64,000 bases of DNA from an uncultured Planctomycetaceae bacterium (GTDB lineage: Bacteria > Planctomycetota > Planctomycetia > Planctomycetales > Planctomycetaceae): positions 246,746 to 310,745 of the forward strand of contig CALSLT010000019.1 in the NCBI GenBank assembly GCA_943787265.1, read 5' to 3'. The notes under the pieces were generated by a model that was not told where the DNA came from, ran no database searches, and saw only the letters and a program-made list of their open reading frames with translations. Of this stretch, positions 18,541 through 27,623 are shown piece by piece. A program made the translations under genes and the position numbers. Each line of letters begins with the position of its first letter. Position 1 is the stretch's first letter.

Positions 18541-19323
18541 TTACATTTCGCCGCTGTCGCGATTTGACCACCACGGTAGACTGACGCCACCATCAATCGT
18601 CAACGTGCTGCCCGTCATGTAGTCGGCATCGTCGCTCAACGTGAACACAATCGCTTTTGCGATTTCATCCGAAGTTCCCATGCGCCCCCAGGGAAGTTTC
18701 GCAGCGCCCTTTTGAATGTCTTCTTCGCTGAAGAACTTTCGCTCACCTGGTGTGTCGATCCAGCCGGGATGAACGAGGTTGGCTCGAACGCGGTGCTCTG
18801 CCAGCTCGATAGCCGCCGTTCTGACCATGTGATCAATCGCTGCCTTCGCCATGTTGTATGCCATGGCGGTTGGGATCGGGATGACCGCGTGAGGTGAACT
18901 GACGACTGTGACTGCGCCGCCATTTCCCTGTTTGACCATTTGCTGAGCTGCCGCGCGAACTCCGTAGAACGCGCCCCACATACTGACGTCGATGGTTCGG
19001 CGAAAGCCTTCCATGTCGGCGTCGATCATTCGCTCGCGGTCGCTGTACGCCGCATTCGACACGTAAAGGTCAACGCTGCCGAATTCTTCGGCGGTTTGTG
19101 CGACCATCCCCTCAACGAATGACTGATCGGCAACGTCGCCCTGAAGCAGGATCGCCTTTTGTCCGGCCGCCTCGATTTCACTGACGACTTCCAGAGCCTC
19201 GTCCTTGTTCGACCTGAAATTCAGTCCGACATTGGCTCCCTGTTTTGCCAGTTCCAAGGCGCAGGCTCGGCCGATTCCGCGCGAGGCACCGGTGATAATC
19301 GCATTTCGTCCAGAAAACTTCAT
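18541..19323 (-). CDS. Short-chain dehydrogenase/reductase (classical SDR)
   Basis: About 260 residues from the ATG at 19321-19323 (GGGA upstream); a start 12 codons earlier is possible. Classical SDR features: the cofactor loop TGASRGIGRACALELAKQGA, DVADQS, a degenerate NNAG (SNAAYS), the active-site Ser within VVSSPHAVIPIPTAMAYNMA, YxxxK as YNMAK, and PGWIDTPGE after it. The C-terminus DADYMTGSTLTIDGG is typical of glucose-dehydrogenase-like and FabG-like SDRs. NAD(P)(H)-dependent oxidoreduction of an unknown alcohol/ketone. Cofactor preference cannot be fixed by eye. Confidence 0.9.
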   Translation of the reverse strand: MKFSGRNAIITGASRGIGRACALELAKQGANVGLNFRSNKDEALEVVSEIEAAGQKAILLQGDVADQSFVEGMVAQTAEEFGSVDLYVSNAAYSDRERMIDADMEGFRRTIDVSMWGAFYGVRAAAQQMVKQGNGGAVTVVSSPHAVIPIPTAMAYNMAKAAIDHMVRTAAIELAEHRVRANLVHPGWIDTPGERKFFSEEDIQKGAAKLPWGRMGTSDEIAKAIVFTLSDDADYMTGSTLTIDGGVSLPWWSNRDSGEM

Positions 19324-19683
19324 CGTCACGGTTCCCATGCCATCTGGAAAATCCAACAACCAGCAGAGTCAAGTTGCTCAGATTCTAAGTGTCCGCGCTG
19401 CGCGGGCGGTCAGGATTGTGACGCCCGAGTAGTGCCTCGGCAACTAACGATTCTCACGCAGATTTCCGCTGAAACTCAAACGAGATTCGAATGATAGCTG
19501 CTTCGCAGACTTCGTTTTCGTCGTTTTAACTCGCTCGCGGTGTGAGGCGTTTCGTCTGCCGATTAAGTACATTCTGAGTTAGATGGGTATGAGTCCGCCG
19601 TGAACAGTAGCTATCTGTATTGGCCGCGGCGTTGCGGTACTAAAAAATAATAATCGACGTTCCTCAGTCGCGAGCAGGATCAG
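19324..19683. other. Divergent intergenic region between the SDR gene and proC
   Basis: About 360 bases with no credible gene. An AT-rich stretch (AAAAAATAATAAT, about 19642-19654) lies 30 bases before the proC start and the preceding 100 bases are likely to hold its promoter. No tRNA-like fold was found by eye. Confidence 0.4.
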
Positions 19684-20505
19684 ATGACACAGTCAGAAAA
19701 TTTAACCGTTGGCTTCATTGGCGCCGGGCGAATGGCCACAGCGCTGGCGCAAGGACTCATTACTGCCGGATTCGTATCTGCAGATCGAGTTATCGCGACA
19801 GATGTCGTGCCGGCCGCTCTCGATGCCTTCGCAGCGCAGACGTCAGCTCGGGTTGTCGAGAGTACGTCCGCGGTCGTTAGTGGCTGCGATGTTTTGTTTC
19901 TGGCGGTGAAGCCGCAACAGATGTCGCAGGTTCTGAATGGTCTGTCACCCATGCTGGAAGATCGGCATCTTATTATCTCAATTGCTGCCGGACTTTCGCT
20001 GTCAGTTTATGAGTCCGCACTTGGTACAAATCGGCGGATCGTTCGCGTCATGCCGAACACGCCGTGTCTGGTCAGCGAATGTGCCGCTGGTTTCGCCACT
20101 GGCGGATCAGCCACTGTCGAGGATTCAAAACTGGTCGAAGCGATGCTGGCTACGGTCGGTGTCGCGGTGCAGGTCGACGAAAAACTTCTGGACGCGGTCA
20201 CTGGTTTGTCCGGAAGCGGACCAGCGTATGTCTATCAGATAATTGAAGCACTCAGCGATGGTGCTGTTCGTGTCGGACTGCCACGCGACATCGCGACCAG
20301 ACTTGCTGCTCAGACTCTGTTGGGTGCCGCAAAGATGGTGCTTGAAACCGGCCAGCATCCGGGAGCGCTCAAGGACGCAGTCACAAGCCCAGGCGGAACA
20401 ACGATCGCCGGACTTCACGCGTTGGAATCCGGTGGTCTGCGCGGCACGATGATGAACGCCGTGCAGGCCGCGACCGAACGTTCCAAAGAACTCGGCGCGA
20501 CGTAG
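19684..20505 (+). CDS. proC: Pyrroline-5-carboxylate reductase
   Basis: Last step of proline synthesis: NAD(P)H reduction of 1-pyrroline-5-carboxylate. 273 residues, the family norm. The N-terminal Rossmann motif is VGFIGAGRMATALAQGLI; further family blocks are VLFLAVKPQQMSQVL, ISIAAGLSLS, RIVRVMPNTPCLVSEC, the C-terminal dimer and active-site helix TGLSGSGPAYVYQIIEALSD and the signature KDAVTSPGGTTIAGLHALE. All conserved blocks are intact and in order. It stands alone, with the TPR lipoprotein gene convergent downstream. Confidence 0.95.
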   Translation: MTQSENLTVGFIGAGRMATALAQGLITAGFVSADRVIATDVVPAALDAFAAQTSARVVESTSAVVSGCDVLFLAVKPQQMSQVLNGLSPMLEDRHLIISIAAGLSLSVYESALGTNRRIVRVMPNTPCLVSECAAGFATGGSATVEDSKLVEAMLATVGVAVQVDEKLLDAVTGLSGSGPAYVYQIIEALSDGAVRVGLPRDIATRLAAQTLLGAAKMVLETGQHPGALKDAVTSPGGTTIAGLHALESGGLRGTMMNAVQAATERSKELGAT

Positions 20506-20571
20506 CGTTCAGCAAAGTTTGCGATGTTGACAACCGGAGAAAGCGAGAGGCGACTCAGAACGGATGGTCTG

Positions 20572-21480
20572 TCAATTTGAAGCAGTTGACGTCCGACGCT
20601 GAGTTGGTTTTTTCTTAAGCACTGACTGAGCTCGAGCAGTCCCGTGTGCCAGCGAGATGGCCGAACCGTTTTCAGCCTCGCTGTCGTTCGCGTCTGAACC
20701 GACAACCTGAACAATGGCGTCGGGTGACTCCGTAAGCTTCTCGCTTTGACGAGTCTTCTTCGCGGATGCGACCTGCCGTTTCCGGGCAGCTCGCCCTTCG
20801 GCCTGTTGCTGCAAATCGGCAATCTGAATCAGCGCGTTGGCGGCTGTTTCCAGGCGGTCGTCGATGCTCAACGCGGTCGCAAAGCACTCTGCGGCTTTCT
20901 CGCCTTCGCCCAGACTTACATGAACATACCCAAGGTTGACCCAGGCGGCCGCTTCGCCACTAACCTGTCGGAACAGAGCAAGACTCTCCTCAGACTTGCC
21001 TGCGTGTCCTAGCGTCAAGGCGAGATTATTTGTTGCACGCTTGTCGCCGGGAGCCTCTTTCAATGCCATCCGCAATGCCGTTTCTGCTTCGTTCAGTTTG
21101 CCTTGCAGAAACAGCGAGTAGCCCCAGTCCGTTAACACTTCTGCGTTGTGCGGCTCAAGCTCCAACGATCGACGAAAGTGTTGATTCGCAACGGCGTGGT
21201 TGCCGCCTTTGCTCTCGATGATTCCGAGGCGGTGTGGAATCGTCGCGTTCTTCGGATTCTTTTCGGCGAGCTGCTTGTACCTGTCAGTAGCTTCTCGAAG
21301 CTGTCCCTGATGCTCCTGAAGACGTGCAACGCTGAGTTGCGACTCAAGCTGATCGGTATTTCCGATCAATGCTGGGACATCTGGAGTTGCCAGCGCTGAC
21401 TGATAGGCAGCCTTGTTGCACCCTGAAGTCGCGATCGCCGTCAGAACCGCGAGAGACAGACAGCCGACAAAGTTTTTCAT
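20572..21480 (-). CDS. TPR lipoprotein, TadD-like
   Basis: About 302 residues from the ATG at 21478-21480; its MKNFVGCLSLAVLTAIATSG then Cys is a lipoprotein signal with lipobox TSGC. Four or five TPR units follow at residues 45-190 (LQEHQGQLREATDRYKQLAE, PHRLGIIESKGGNHAVANQH, LTDWGYSLFLQGKLNEAETA, TNNLALTLGHAGKSEESLAL, WVNLGYVHVSLGEGEKAAEC). The last 90 residues are polar and Lys/Ser-rich without a known domain. In Tad pilus loci a TPR lipoprotein (TadD) helps assemble the outer-membrane secretin. Here it is the third leftward gene after a secretin and an OmpA-like lipoprotein, which suggests that role; the match by itself is generic. Confidence 0.8.
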   Translation of the reverse strand: MKNFVGCLSLAVLTAIATSGCNKAAYQSALATPDVPALIGNTDQLESQLSVARLQEHQGQLREATDRYKQLAEKNPKNATIPHRLGIIESKGGNHAVANQHFRRSLELEPHNAEVLTDWGYSLFLQGKLNEAETALRMALKEAPGDKRATNNLALTLGHAGKSEESLALFRQVSGEAAAWVNLGYVHVSLGEGEKAAECFATALSIDDRLETAANALIQIADLQQQAEGRAARKRQVASAKKTRQSEKLTESPDAIVQVVGSDANDSEAENGSAISLAHGTARAQSVLKKKPTQRRTSTASN

Positions 21481-21685
21481 CGTAGGTACCAATCCGTGGC
21501 TTCGTTAACACTTCTCTCCAGACCGTCCCTGGCAAAGAGAGATATGACTGTTTTCGTGTCCGTGGTGTAGAGGAATGCAGAAAAAAGGGAGCTTTGCGTC
21601 AGGAAAAAGCGTTCCGACGCAAAGCACCCTAATCTGTCTAGCTGTTTTTCGAAGAGCGACGTACTTTTGGATTAAGTGACTGCCT

Positions 21686-22282
21686 TTAGAATCTGCCACC
21701 ACCACCGAATCCGCCACCGCCACCGCCACCGCCACCGCCACCGCCACGGCTACCGTTGCCATTCGCAATTCCACGGATACTTTGATAGTACGCAGCTTCT
21801 GCTTCGATCTGTTCGTAGCCGGGCGTCAGTGCCGGGCCTACGACAACCTTGTTCTCAACATCCTTCGCCCCCAACTCGATCAGCGTGTGAACAATGACTT
21901 CGCGGCGACGTTGATCGAGTGCCTGATCGTTGTGAACTGGAAATCCATGGACGTCGCTGTCGCGTTTGCTCATCGAGCTGGTTTCGATGATGACAGGAAA
22001 ACCCGTTTCGCCCATTCGGGCGGCAACCTGTCGAACATGGGATTCCCCGAGACTGTTCAACTTGGAAGTGTTTCCTTGAAATTCATGTTCGTGAATCACG
22101 AAGTCGGATGCTTCCGCGTTGGCTTCCTGAAGCTTCCACGCCTGGTCGCTGCTGGCTCCCAGCGGCAGAGGGTCGGTAGGTTGCATGTAAGCACATCTGT
22201 CTTTGCAGCAGCCTACCGTCAGAAGGGCCAGTGCCCCACAAGTTGCCGCTGACATCAGACGAGCCCGGTTCAGAAGTGGCAT
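21686..22282 (-). CDS. OmpA-like lipoprotein with glycine tail (CpaD/RcpB-like by position)
   Basis: About 198 residues from the ATG at 22280-22282. MPLLNRARLMSAATCGALAL and LLTVGC form a lipoprotein signal. The middle (residues 60-165) has an OmpA/MotB-like spacing: LNSLGESHVRQVAARMG, FPVIIETSS, LDQRRREVIVHTLIELGA, VVVGPALTPGYEQIEAEAAY. The C-terminus is twelve consecutive glycines then FGGGGRF. In Tad loci a small OmpA-like lipoprotein (CpaD/RcpB) accompanies the secretin, so position supports that; the family match is weak. It lies 141 bases downstream of the secretin gene. The glycine run is encoded by a perfect hexamer repeat and may vary in length. Confidence 0.75.
   Translation of the reverse strand: MPLLNRARLMSAATCGALALLTVGCCKDRCAYMQPTDPLPLGASSDQAWKLQEANAEASDFVIHEHEFQGNTSKLNSLGESHVRQVAARMGETGFPVIIETSSMSKRDSDVHGFPVHNDQALDQRRREVIVHTLIELGAKDVENKVVVGPALTPGYEQIEAEAAYYQSIRGIANGNGSRGGGGGGGGGGGGFGGGGRF
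21711..21746. repeat. Hexanucleotide tandem repeat (CCGCCA)6
   Basis: Six perfect copies of CCGCCA, read on the minus strand as alternating Gly codons inside the lipoprotein gene. Loss or gain of a unit keeps the frame and changes the tail by two glycines. Confidence 0.95.
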
Positions 22283-22423
22283 TGTCTGTTTCCTTATTTC
22301 ATGGTGCCGGTGCGAAAGCACTTCGGTCGGCACACAACTGTGAGAATGATCTGTTCGTTGACCCGCTTGTTTTCCAATTAACATCGCCGCGGACATCTAC
22401 GAGTCGTTGCGGCTCATTCTGCT

Positions 22424-24043
22424 CTATTTGGAAAAACCGTTGTCGCCATGAACGTAGTACTGTTGCGATTGATTGATTGCTTCGAACTCGTCTTTGCAGC
22501 GACAGTTTCGGTTCTTGAACAGCGGCCAGACTGTGCTGCGATGATGAAAGCCTGGTCGACCTTCAAGGTCTCCGTAGATAAAGAAGTCAACATCGTCGGG
22601 ATCGGTTACTTCCATACCTGGCAGGATCGTCGGAGCTTCATGTGCTTCCATTGGGTGTACCAGTTCCGGACTGACGAGAATCAGCAACTCTGTTTCGTCC
22701 CGTGAAACCGTCTTGGTCTCGAAGAGCGGCCGTAGCAGCTTGGTTTCTCCGAGAAGTGGCACTCGTGATGACTCTGCTGCCTGTTGTTCCTGGAGCAGGC
22801 CGGCGATCGCCAGAACCTGACCTTCGCGCAGTTCCACGGTTGTGTTTACTGATCGAGTATCGACTCCAAAGATTCCGCCCACAGAGTTCGCAGAATTCAG
22901 CGTGCTGAAGCTCGGTGAGACGTTCAGGCGAATTCGATCGTGATCGAGGACTGTCGGGCTGAAGCTCAACTGAGTGCCGAAGCCTTTGAACGTTGTTGTT
23001 GATGCCTGAGCACCGCCGACTCCGACAACGGTTGGCACAGCGAACTGACCACCCGAGATGAAGTCAGCCGTCTGACCGCTGAGGACAACCAGATTTGGTT
23101 CAGCGAGAATTTTTGCATTGCCGTTTCCAGTCAGAGCCTTCAAAGCAAGTGAGAAGGAGTCGTCATTGAACGTTCCGGTCGCCATGATGTTGCCACTGCC
23201 GGCGAGGGCTGAACCCAACATCAGGTCGCCGACGTCGAAGTTGAAGTCCGCTCCGAGCTGTCGAATTGCTGACCGCTTCAGTTCCGCAATGCGAACTTTC
23301 AGCATGACCTGCTTTTCGCCGGGAATCTTCAACAGGCTAATGACCTGAGCTTTCGGCAAGTCGCTGGCATCAGGGAATGGCTCGGCTGCTGTAGCTCCGC
23401 CACTTCCGCCAAAGCTGCCAAGGCCGCTTTGTACGGGAGCAGCGTTTTCCCGAAGCAACGACATGACTTTTGCTGCTTCCTGCTCGTCGCGAACCTGGCC
23501 TCGAACGATCAGTTTGTCGGCGATCGGAATCAGTTGAATCCGGCTGTTCGGAAACATCTCATTGATCATCTCCTGAAGTTCGCCGTACTCCAGTCGTCGC
23601 CGATCTTCGATGCTGTCGTCTTTTTCGACATTGATGACCAGGCTTAAGTGATGAGGGTTGTCTTCGTCACCCAGCCAGAACGTGACAGTTGTGCTGCCCG
23701 ATTCCTTACCAATGAGTTCAACTTCCCGCGTCCCGAAGGCGACGATTTCGATGATCGATGGGTCGGCGATGGCTGCTCGGAAGATTGGCTGCTTCATTCG
23801 CAGAATCTTTGAGCGACGCAGTGGAACGTCCAGTTCGGCTTCCTGTTGAACGATCTCGTCGACCAGGCTTCCGACCTTCTCGGCAAGCTCTGATGAGGCA
23901 ACAGGCCGTACCGGCGGAAGGTTTGCAACTGACTTAGTCTGGGCGGACGCGAGTTGTCCTCCCGCGCCAAGCAGGCCGGTTGCGAGGATGCCCGGCATGA
24001 GAAGCCGGCCAACAGTTTTACGCTTGAAAAGGCACGAAAGCAT
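22424..24043 (-). CDS. Secretin of the CpaC/RcpA type (Tad pilus or type II/III secretion)
   Basis: 539 residues. Signal peptide about 1-34 (ending ASAQ). An N-terminal BON-like/pilus-secretin domain (about 70-200) carries KILRMKQPIFRAAIADPSII, VELIGKESGSTTVTFWLGD and IADKLIVRGQVRDEQEAAKV. The secretin core (about 240-460) carries LLKIPGEKQVMLKVRIAELK, the ILAEPNLVVLSGQTADFISG block, VPTVVGVGG, TVLDHDRIRLNVSPSFS, VELREGQVLAIAGLLQEQ and ETELLILVSPELVHPM. Secretins form outer-membrane pores; this subtype serves Flp/Tad pili. The tail from about 475 is extra, ending YYVHGDNGFSK. The downstream OmpA-like and TPR lipoproteins fit an outer-membrane complex, but no TadA ATPase or inner-membrane platform is in the window. 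A 6-bp hairpin (24068-24085) lies in its leader. Confidence 0.9.
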   Translation of the reverse strand: MLSCLFKRKTVGRLLMPGILATGLLGAGGQLASAQTKSVANLPPVRPVASSELAEKVGSLVDEIVQQEAELDVPLRRSKILRMKQPIFRAAIADPSIIEIVAFGTREVELIGKESGSTTVTFWLGDEDNPHHLSLVINVEKDDSIEDRRRLEYGELQEMINEMFPNSRIQLIPIADKLIVRGQVRDEQEAAKVMSLLRENAAPVQSGLGSFGGSGGATAAEPFPDASDLPKAQVISLLKIPGEKQVMLKVRIAELKRSAIRQLGADFNFDVGDLMLGSALAGSGNIMATGTFNDDSFSLALKALTGNGNAKILAEPNLVVLSGQTADFISGGQFAVPTVVGVGGAQASTTTFKGFGTQLSFSPTVLDHDRIRLNVSPSFSTLNSANSVGGIFGVDTRSVNTTVELREGQVLAIAGLLQEQQAAESSRVPLLGETKLLRPLFETKTVSRDETELLILVSPELVHPMEAHEAPTILPGMEVTDPDDVDFFIYGDLEGRPGFHHRSTVWPLFKNRNCRCKDEFEAINQSQQYYVHGDNGFSK

Positions 24044-24755
24044 CTTGGTTCTCCGTCCGTGGATTCAGCTCAAACCCGGTTGAGCCTTCCGTGGGGCCAT
24101 TTTGAGTGTCTAAACGAACGTCCTTGCCCGCTGACGCCGACATAGCCTCCAATTTGGCCACGTCCCTGGCTGAAAACACCTGCAAATCGACATGTCGCCG
24201 ATGTCGCAGTCAGTCTTCACTCCTTCAACTTGTCGGTGGATCGGAGTATGGAAGAGCCAAGTCTTCCGAGACTTCAAACAACTCGTCTGAGTCTTCTCGC
24301 GCCGATCCTTCATTGATTATCGGATGGACCGATTGTGAGGACTCAACGGAATGGTGCGCATTCTCCACTCGCGGCTGCTGTGAGGACGCTCGCCCAGAGT
24401 AGGCAAGGTGGGCAGGTATCGGCGAGTTTGTCGACTGTCAGTACTTCGACGGAACGATGCAGAGCGCCGCCGCCGCGTATTCGGAAAGCTTTAACCGATG
24501 CGACTGGTCACTGAATTCCGCAGTCTTCCCGTGCTCCCGTTTGTTGACGCGGACAGACTTCAGATTTCCGCATCATGCGATTGAGCTTTGAAAATCCGAC
24601 TTCCGCCAGGTCATCAATGCCATACTCTTCTGAAGGGTGGCTGGTCTGTGTTTGCTGTCCCAAACCTTGGATGTTTTTCTAACGAGCACGCAACTCTTTC
24701 CCATGCTGTGCCCTTAGTACAACTTCGCGTTTCAACTTGTCTACTGGATTTACCA
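24044..24755. other. Long divergent intergenic region
   Basis: About 710 bases between the secretin gene and the next plus-strand gene. A small hairpin GCTCAA-ACCCGG-TTGAGC (24068-24085) is in the secretin leader. Open frames on both strands are short, compositionally odd and without family resemblance. Long enough to hide a small RNA, but nothing specific was recognised. Confidence 0.4.
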
Positions 24756-26288
24756 ATGCGACAGTCGTCTCTAACAAACTCAGGGAGCCTCCCGTCGCGG
24801 CTCTTCTCAGGCGACCATCCTTGTTGCCGTTGCTGGAATGATGCTTGCATGCGGAAGCGACGTTTGCCTTGCTGAAAATCCTGACGCTTCGCAGGTTGAA
24901 TTCGATCCTTCGGCTGAAATACCGATGGAAATCATTAAGGGAGGCACACCCGCTACGATGGAAGATGCTCAGTTTGCGAGAGCTGAGAAGGAAACATTCG
25001 TCGTCATTTCCGCGGAATCGAATGGCCGAGCAGTTTCGGAAGTTGATGAGCCGATCGCCGTTACTAACGAAATTGTCGATGAAGTTGTGCCGCTGCCTGC
25101 CCGGACGGTTTCCCAATTGGATCGACCAGGCGGCCAGACTGGTAAGCCAGAGCCGTGACGCATGGCTTCGCGGTTTGATGGATCAAGCGTCGTACGCGGC
25201 GTGGTTGGATATCGCGGTGACAACTCAGCTAAGAGTTGCAAATCATCAAGGTGACGATAGCCGTGTTTTGAACATTCTGAGAGGTCAGGTCGCACTTTGG
25301 ACCGAAGCCGCAGACCAGCTTGAGGCATTTGATCAGCCGGCAGCGAGAGGCTGGCAAGCCGATCTTGCTCACTCTCGCGTTATGGCTCTCAGAGCGAAAC
25401 TACAATACAGCGTCGCAGCCGGACGCCCTTTGACAAGCTACGATCGACAGGTTTATCAGCAAGCTGCCGCACAGCACCTGGACACGCGGCTTCAGGACTT
25501 TCAAACGGGCACTGGAACTGCCGTGTCCGTGCTTGCCGCCGCTCGGATGGTCGACGAGCAGCTCGTTTCGCCGGCGCAGGCTTCCGGAAGTGCAGGCGGC
25601 GCCCAGGACGTCTCGGTGGCGACATTTCAGGTCGACAGGCCGGTCGCGATTCGTGCCGCATTAGCCGAAATTCGTCGCGCCCGTTCATCTTTCAACGTAC
25701 CCTCAAGCTATTGCCATTCGCGATCTCGCGGAAGATCGCGCCGCTGTTCGGCTGGCTTCAAGCTTCGCAGCGTATGTCGATACGCCGTCGGACGATCGGA
25801 ACCCGGAACGTTTTCTGACGCAGCTTGATCAGCAGGCCGCAGCGACAACCGCTCGTCAGTTTGCTCGATACGAAACGGGCACGGCGACACCCGGCGGGAT
25901 GCTTCGCGAATGGTGGCTGCAGGAATCAATCGGAAGCCCACTCGCCGAAACCGTGCCGGATTCGGCGTTTGCGTCGGCACAATCGCAGAGGCTGCAAGGG
26001 ATTTATCAGGTCGCGACGTCGCTTCAGGATCTTCGCGGACGCAACGCAGCCGACGTCTCTGCTGCCGAAATGTTGCTCGCTGTCCGGCAGCTTGATCTGG
26101 CCCCACTGTCCGGTCGTCGTAGGGCGGCCAATGCTCCTTACGAAGATGTCTCGGCCACTTCGGCAGCTAAGGTCATTGAGTACGGTGACAACGCTGAAAT
26201 TTCAAACTCACAACTGCCAGTACCATCGACTGCGAAGGTGATTGAATACGGCAAGAACGCTGAGACGTCAGAACCAATTGAGCGATAG
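24756..26288 (+). CDS. Secreted protein of unknown function (reading frame broken as given)
   Basis: Three open pieces in different frames join into one protein of about 509 residues. It would start at ATG 24756-24758 (MRQSSLTNSGS), with the hydrophobic core ATILVAVAGMMLACG of a signal peptide appearing after one base is dropped near 24780-24805. Further one-base insertions are at C-runs 25100-25102 and 25680-25682. Joined blocks include WIDQAARLVSQSRDAWLRGL, LDIAVTTQLRVANHQGDD, RRAVHLSTYPQAIAIRDLAE and LREWWLQESIGSPLAETVPD. The C-terminus carries a short duplication, AKVIEYGDNAE and AKVIEYGKNAE. I recognise no family. It is divergent from the Tad-like secretin and convergent with the actin gene. 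Confidence 0.65.
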
Positions 26289-26322
26289 CGTTCGATGCCT
26301 GCCAGAAGGCTTCGTACAAAAG

Positions 26323-26364
26323 AACAACGAGCACGGTCGAATGAACGACTTCGTGCTCGTTGTT
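26323..26364. terminator. Bidirectional terminator between the secreted-protein and actin genes
   Basis: 13-bp stem (26323-26335 with 26352-26364), extended inside by GTCG/CGAC, in the 130 bases between two convergent genes. On the minus strand the stem is followed by TTTT; on the plus strand by TTT only, so leftward termination is better supported. Confidence 0.7.
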
Positions 26365-26420
26365 TGAAAATCCGTTTAGAGCGTGCCGCGTGGCATTGCG
26401 GATCGACTCTGTCGTGTTGC

Positions 26421-27506
26421 TCAGGCTGCGTCAGCCAGTTCGGTAGACTGAGATTCGCTCTGCAATCGGAACTGATCCCACTGATCGGCTGGCATGCTCA
26501 TGGCAAGTTTCAATGCTCCGGCCGCTCCGGCGAAGACTGAGTCACCGACCTTGCGAACTTTTCCGCCGCCGTAAGCTTCAAGTGACTGCTCGATCAAACG
26601 ATCCAATCCGTTCAACTGGCTGCCGCCGCCAGCGAGGATGATGTTCGAAAGCATGGCTCGACGGAATTCCGGATCGAAGCGGCTGATGACTTCTCGCAAA
26701 CCTTCAATGATTGGCTCGACGAGTGTCAGGCAGGCTTCTTTCAGCGGACCCGAAACATCAAAATCAGTCGGTCGAGCTTTAACGTCAAGCTTCGCGACGG
26801 CCTTTTCGTCGATATCGTGTACGAAGCCGTACTTCTCTTTGATTTCGCGAGCGATGTTTGGAGACAGTTCTGCTTCCGGAAACTGCTCGCCCATCAGACG
26901 CATGAACGCTTCGTCGACAAAGTCCCCGCCAAGAGGCACGGTGACCTGGTCTTCGTCGGTCGGGTAGGTCGAGTACAACGGGCAGATGTCGATCGTGCCT
27001 GCTCCGATGTCGATGACCAGTGCGTCAGTGAGAGCGTTCATTCCGTACGCGACGGTGAACGGCTCAGGCGCGATAACGACGGCGTCAAAGGCGTCGCTGG
27101 CGACGTCCATGATGAACTTTTTGTTGATGATGCTCGCTCGCGACGGAGCACCGATCACGCCAAAGACTGGTGCTCCTGACTTGGGACGAGTCAGCTCCAC
27201 GGCGTGTTTGATCAACAGCCGGGCGGCCTCGGTGTGCTCGGCGACTTTTTCCTCGGCGACACCTGACTCTGAAGAGTCGAGGTATTTCAGTGCTCCGCGT
27301 TCGAATGGCCGGCAGACTTTCAGAGCCAGTCGTTTTTCAACGACGTCACTACCGAAGACAACATCGCGGCCGAGGATGGCTCTCGCGACATGATCCTTTG
27401 GCCAACCGACGGCACTGAATAGTGAATCTCGAGTTCCGTTTGAACTGACGACGGACGTCTTAAAAGTACCAAGGTCCATTCCGATGAATACGGGCTGACT
27501 ATCCAT
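26421..27506 (-). CDS. MamK-like actin-family ATPase
   Basis: 361 residues of the actin/Hsp70 fold. Phosphate-1 motif FIGMDLGTFKTSVVSSNG (about 7-24), VFGVIGAPSRAS (about 116), phosphate-2 motif ALVIDIGAGTIDICPLY (about 163-179), adenosine motif ILAGGGSQLNGL (about 293-304). Blocks such as VGWPKDHVARAILGRDVVFG, APEPFTVAYGMNAL, DEDQVTVPLGGDFVDEAFM and KEKYGFV resemble MamK, the filament protein of magnetosome chains, more than MreB, FtsA or ParM, judged from memory of those sequences. The last 25 residues are polar. It follows a bitopic membrane-protein gene by 117 bases in one leftward operon, so a membrane-linked filament is likely. No other magnetosome gene is present, so magnetosome function is not implied. 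Confidence 0.85.
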   Translation of the reverse strand: MDSQPVFIGMDLGTFKTSVVSSNGTRDSLFSAVGWPKDHVARAILGRDVVFGSDVVEKRLALKVCRPFERGALKYLDSSESGVAEEKVAEHTEAARLLIKHAVELTRPKSGAPVFGVIGAPSRASIINKKFIMDVASDAFDAVVIAPEPFTVAYGMNALTDALVIDIGAGTIDICPLYSTYPTDEDQVTVPLGGDFVDEAFMRLMGEQFPEAELSPNIAREIKEKYGFVHDIDEKAVAKLDVKARPTDFDVSGPLKEACLTLVEPIIEGLREVISRFDPEFRRAMLSNIILAGGGSQLNGLDRLIEQSLEAYGGGKVRKVGDSVFAGAAGALKLAMSMPADQWDQFRLQSESQSTELADAA

Positions 27507-27623
27507 TTCAGTGTGTGCTCCAGGTCGAGAAACAGAGACTCCGGTCTCTTAGAAAAGTCAGGCCCATGATTTTCGAACATCATGTGGCACTGTGCGGTTT
27601 GTGAATGACTGTTCGTCTTGAAA

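Noticed and set aside
21505..21774. A protein with a long Val-Ala repeat on the minus strand
   Set aside because: It is an out-of-frame reading of the (CCGCCA)6 repeat that encodes the Gly tail of the lipoprotein gene; there is no start site or conserved part.
26421..27506. A magnetosome gene cluster
   Set aside because: Only the actin resembles MamK. No MamA, MamB, MamE, MamM or other magnetosome protein is recognisable nearby.
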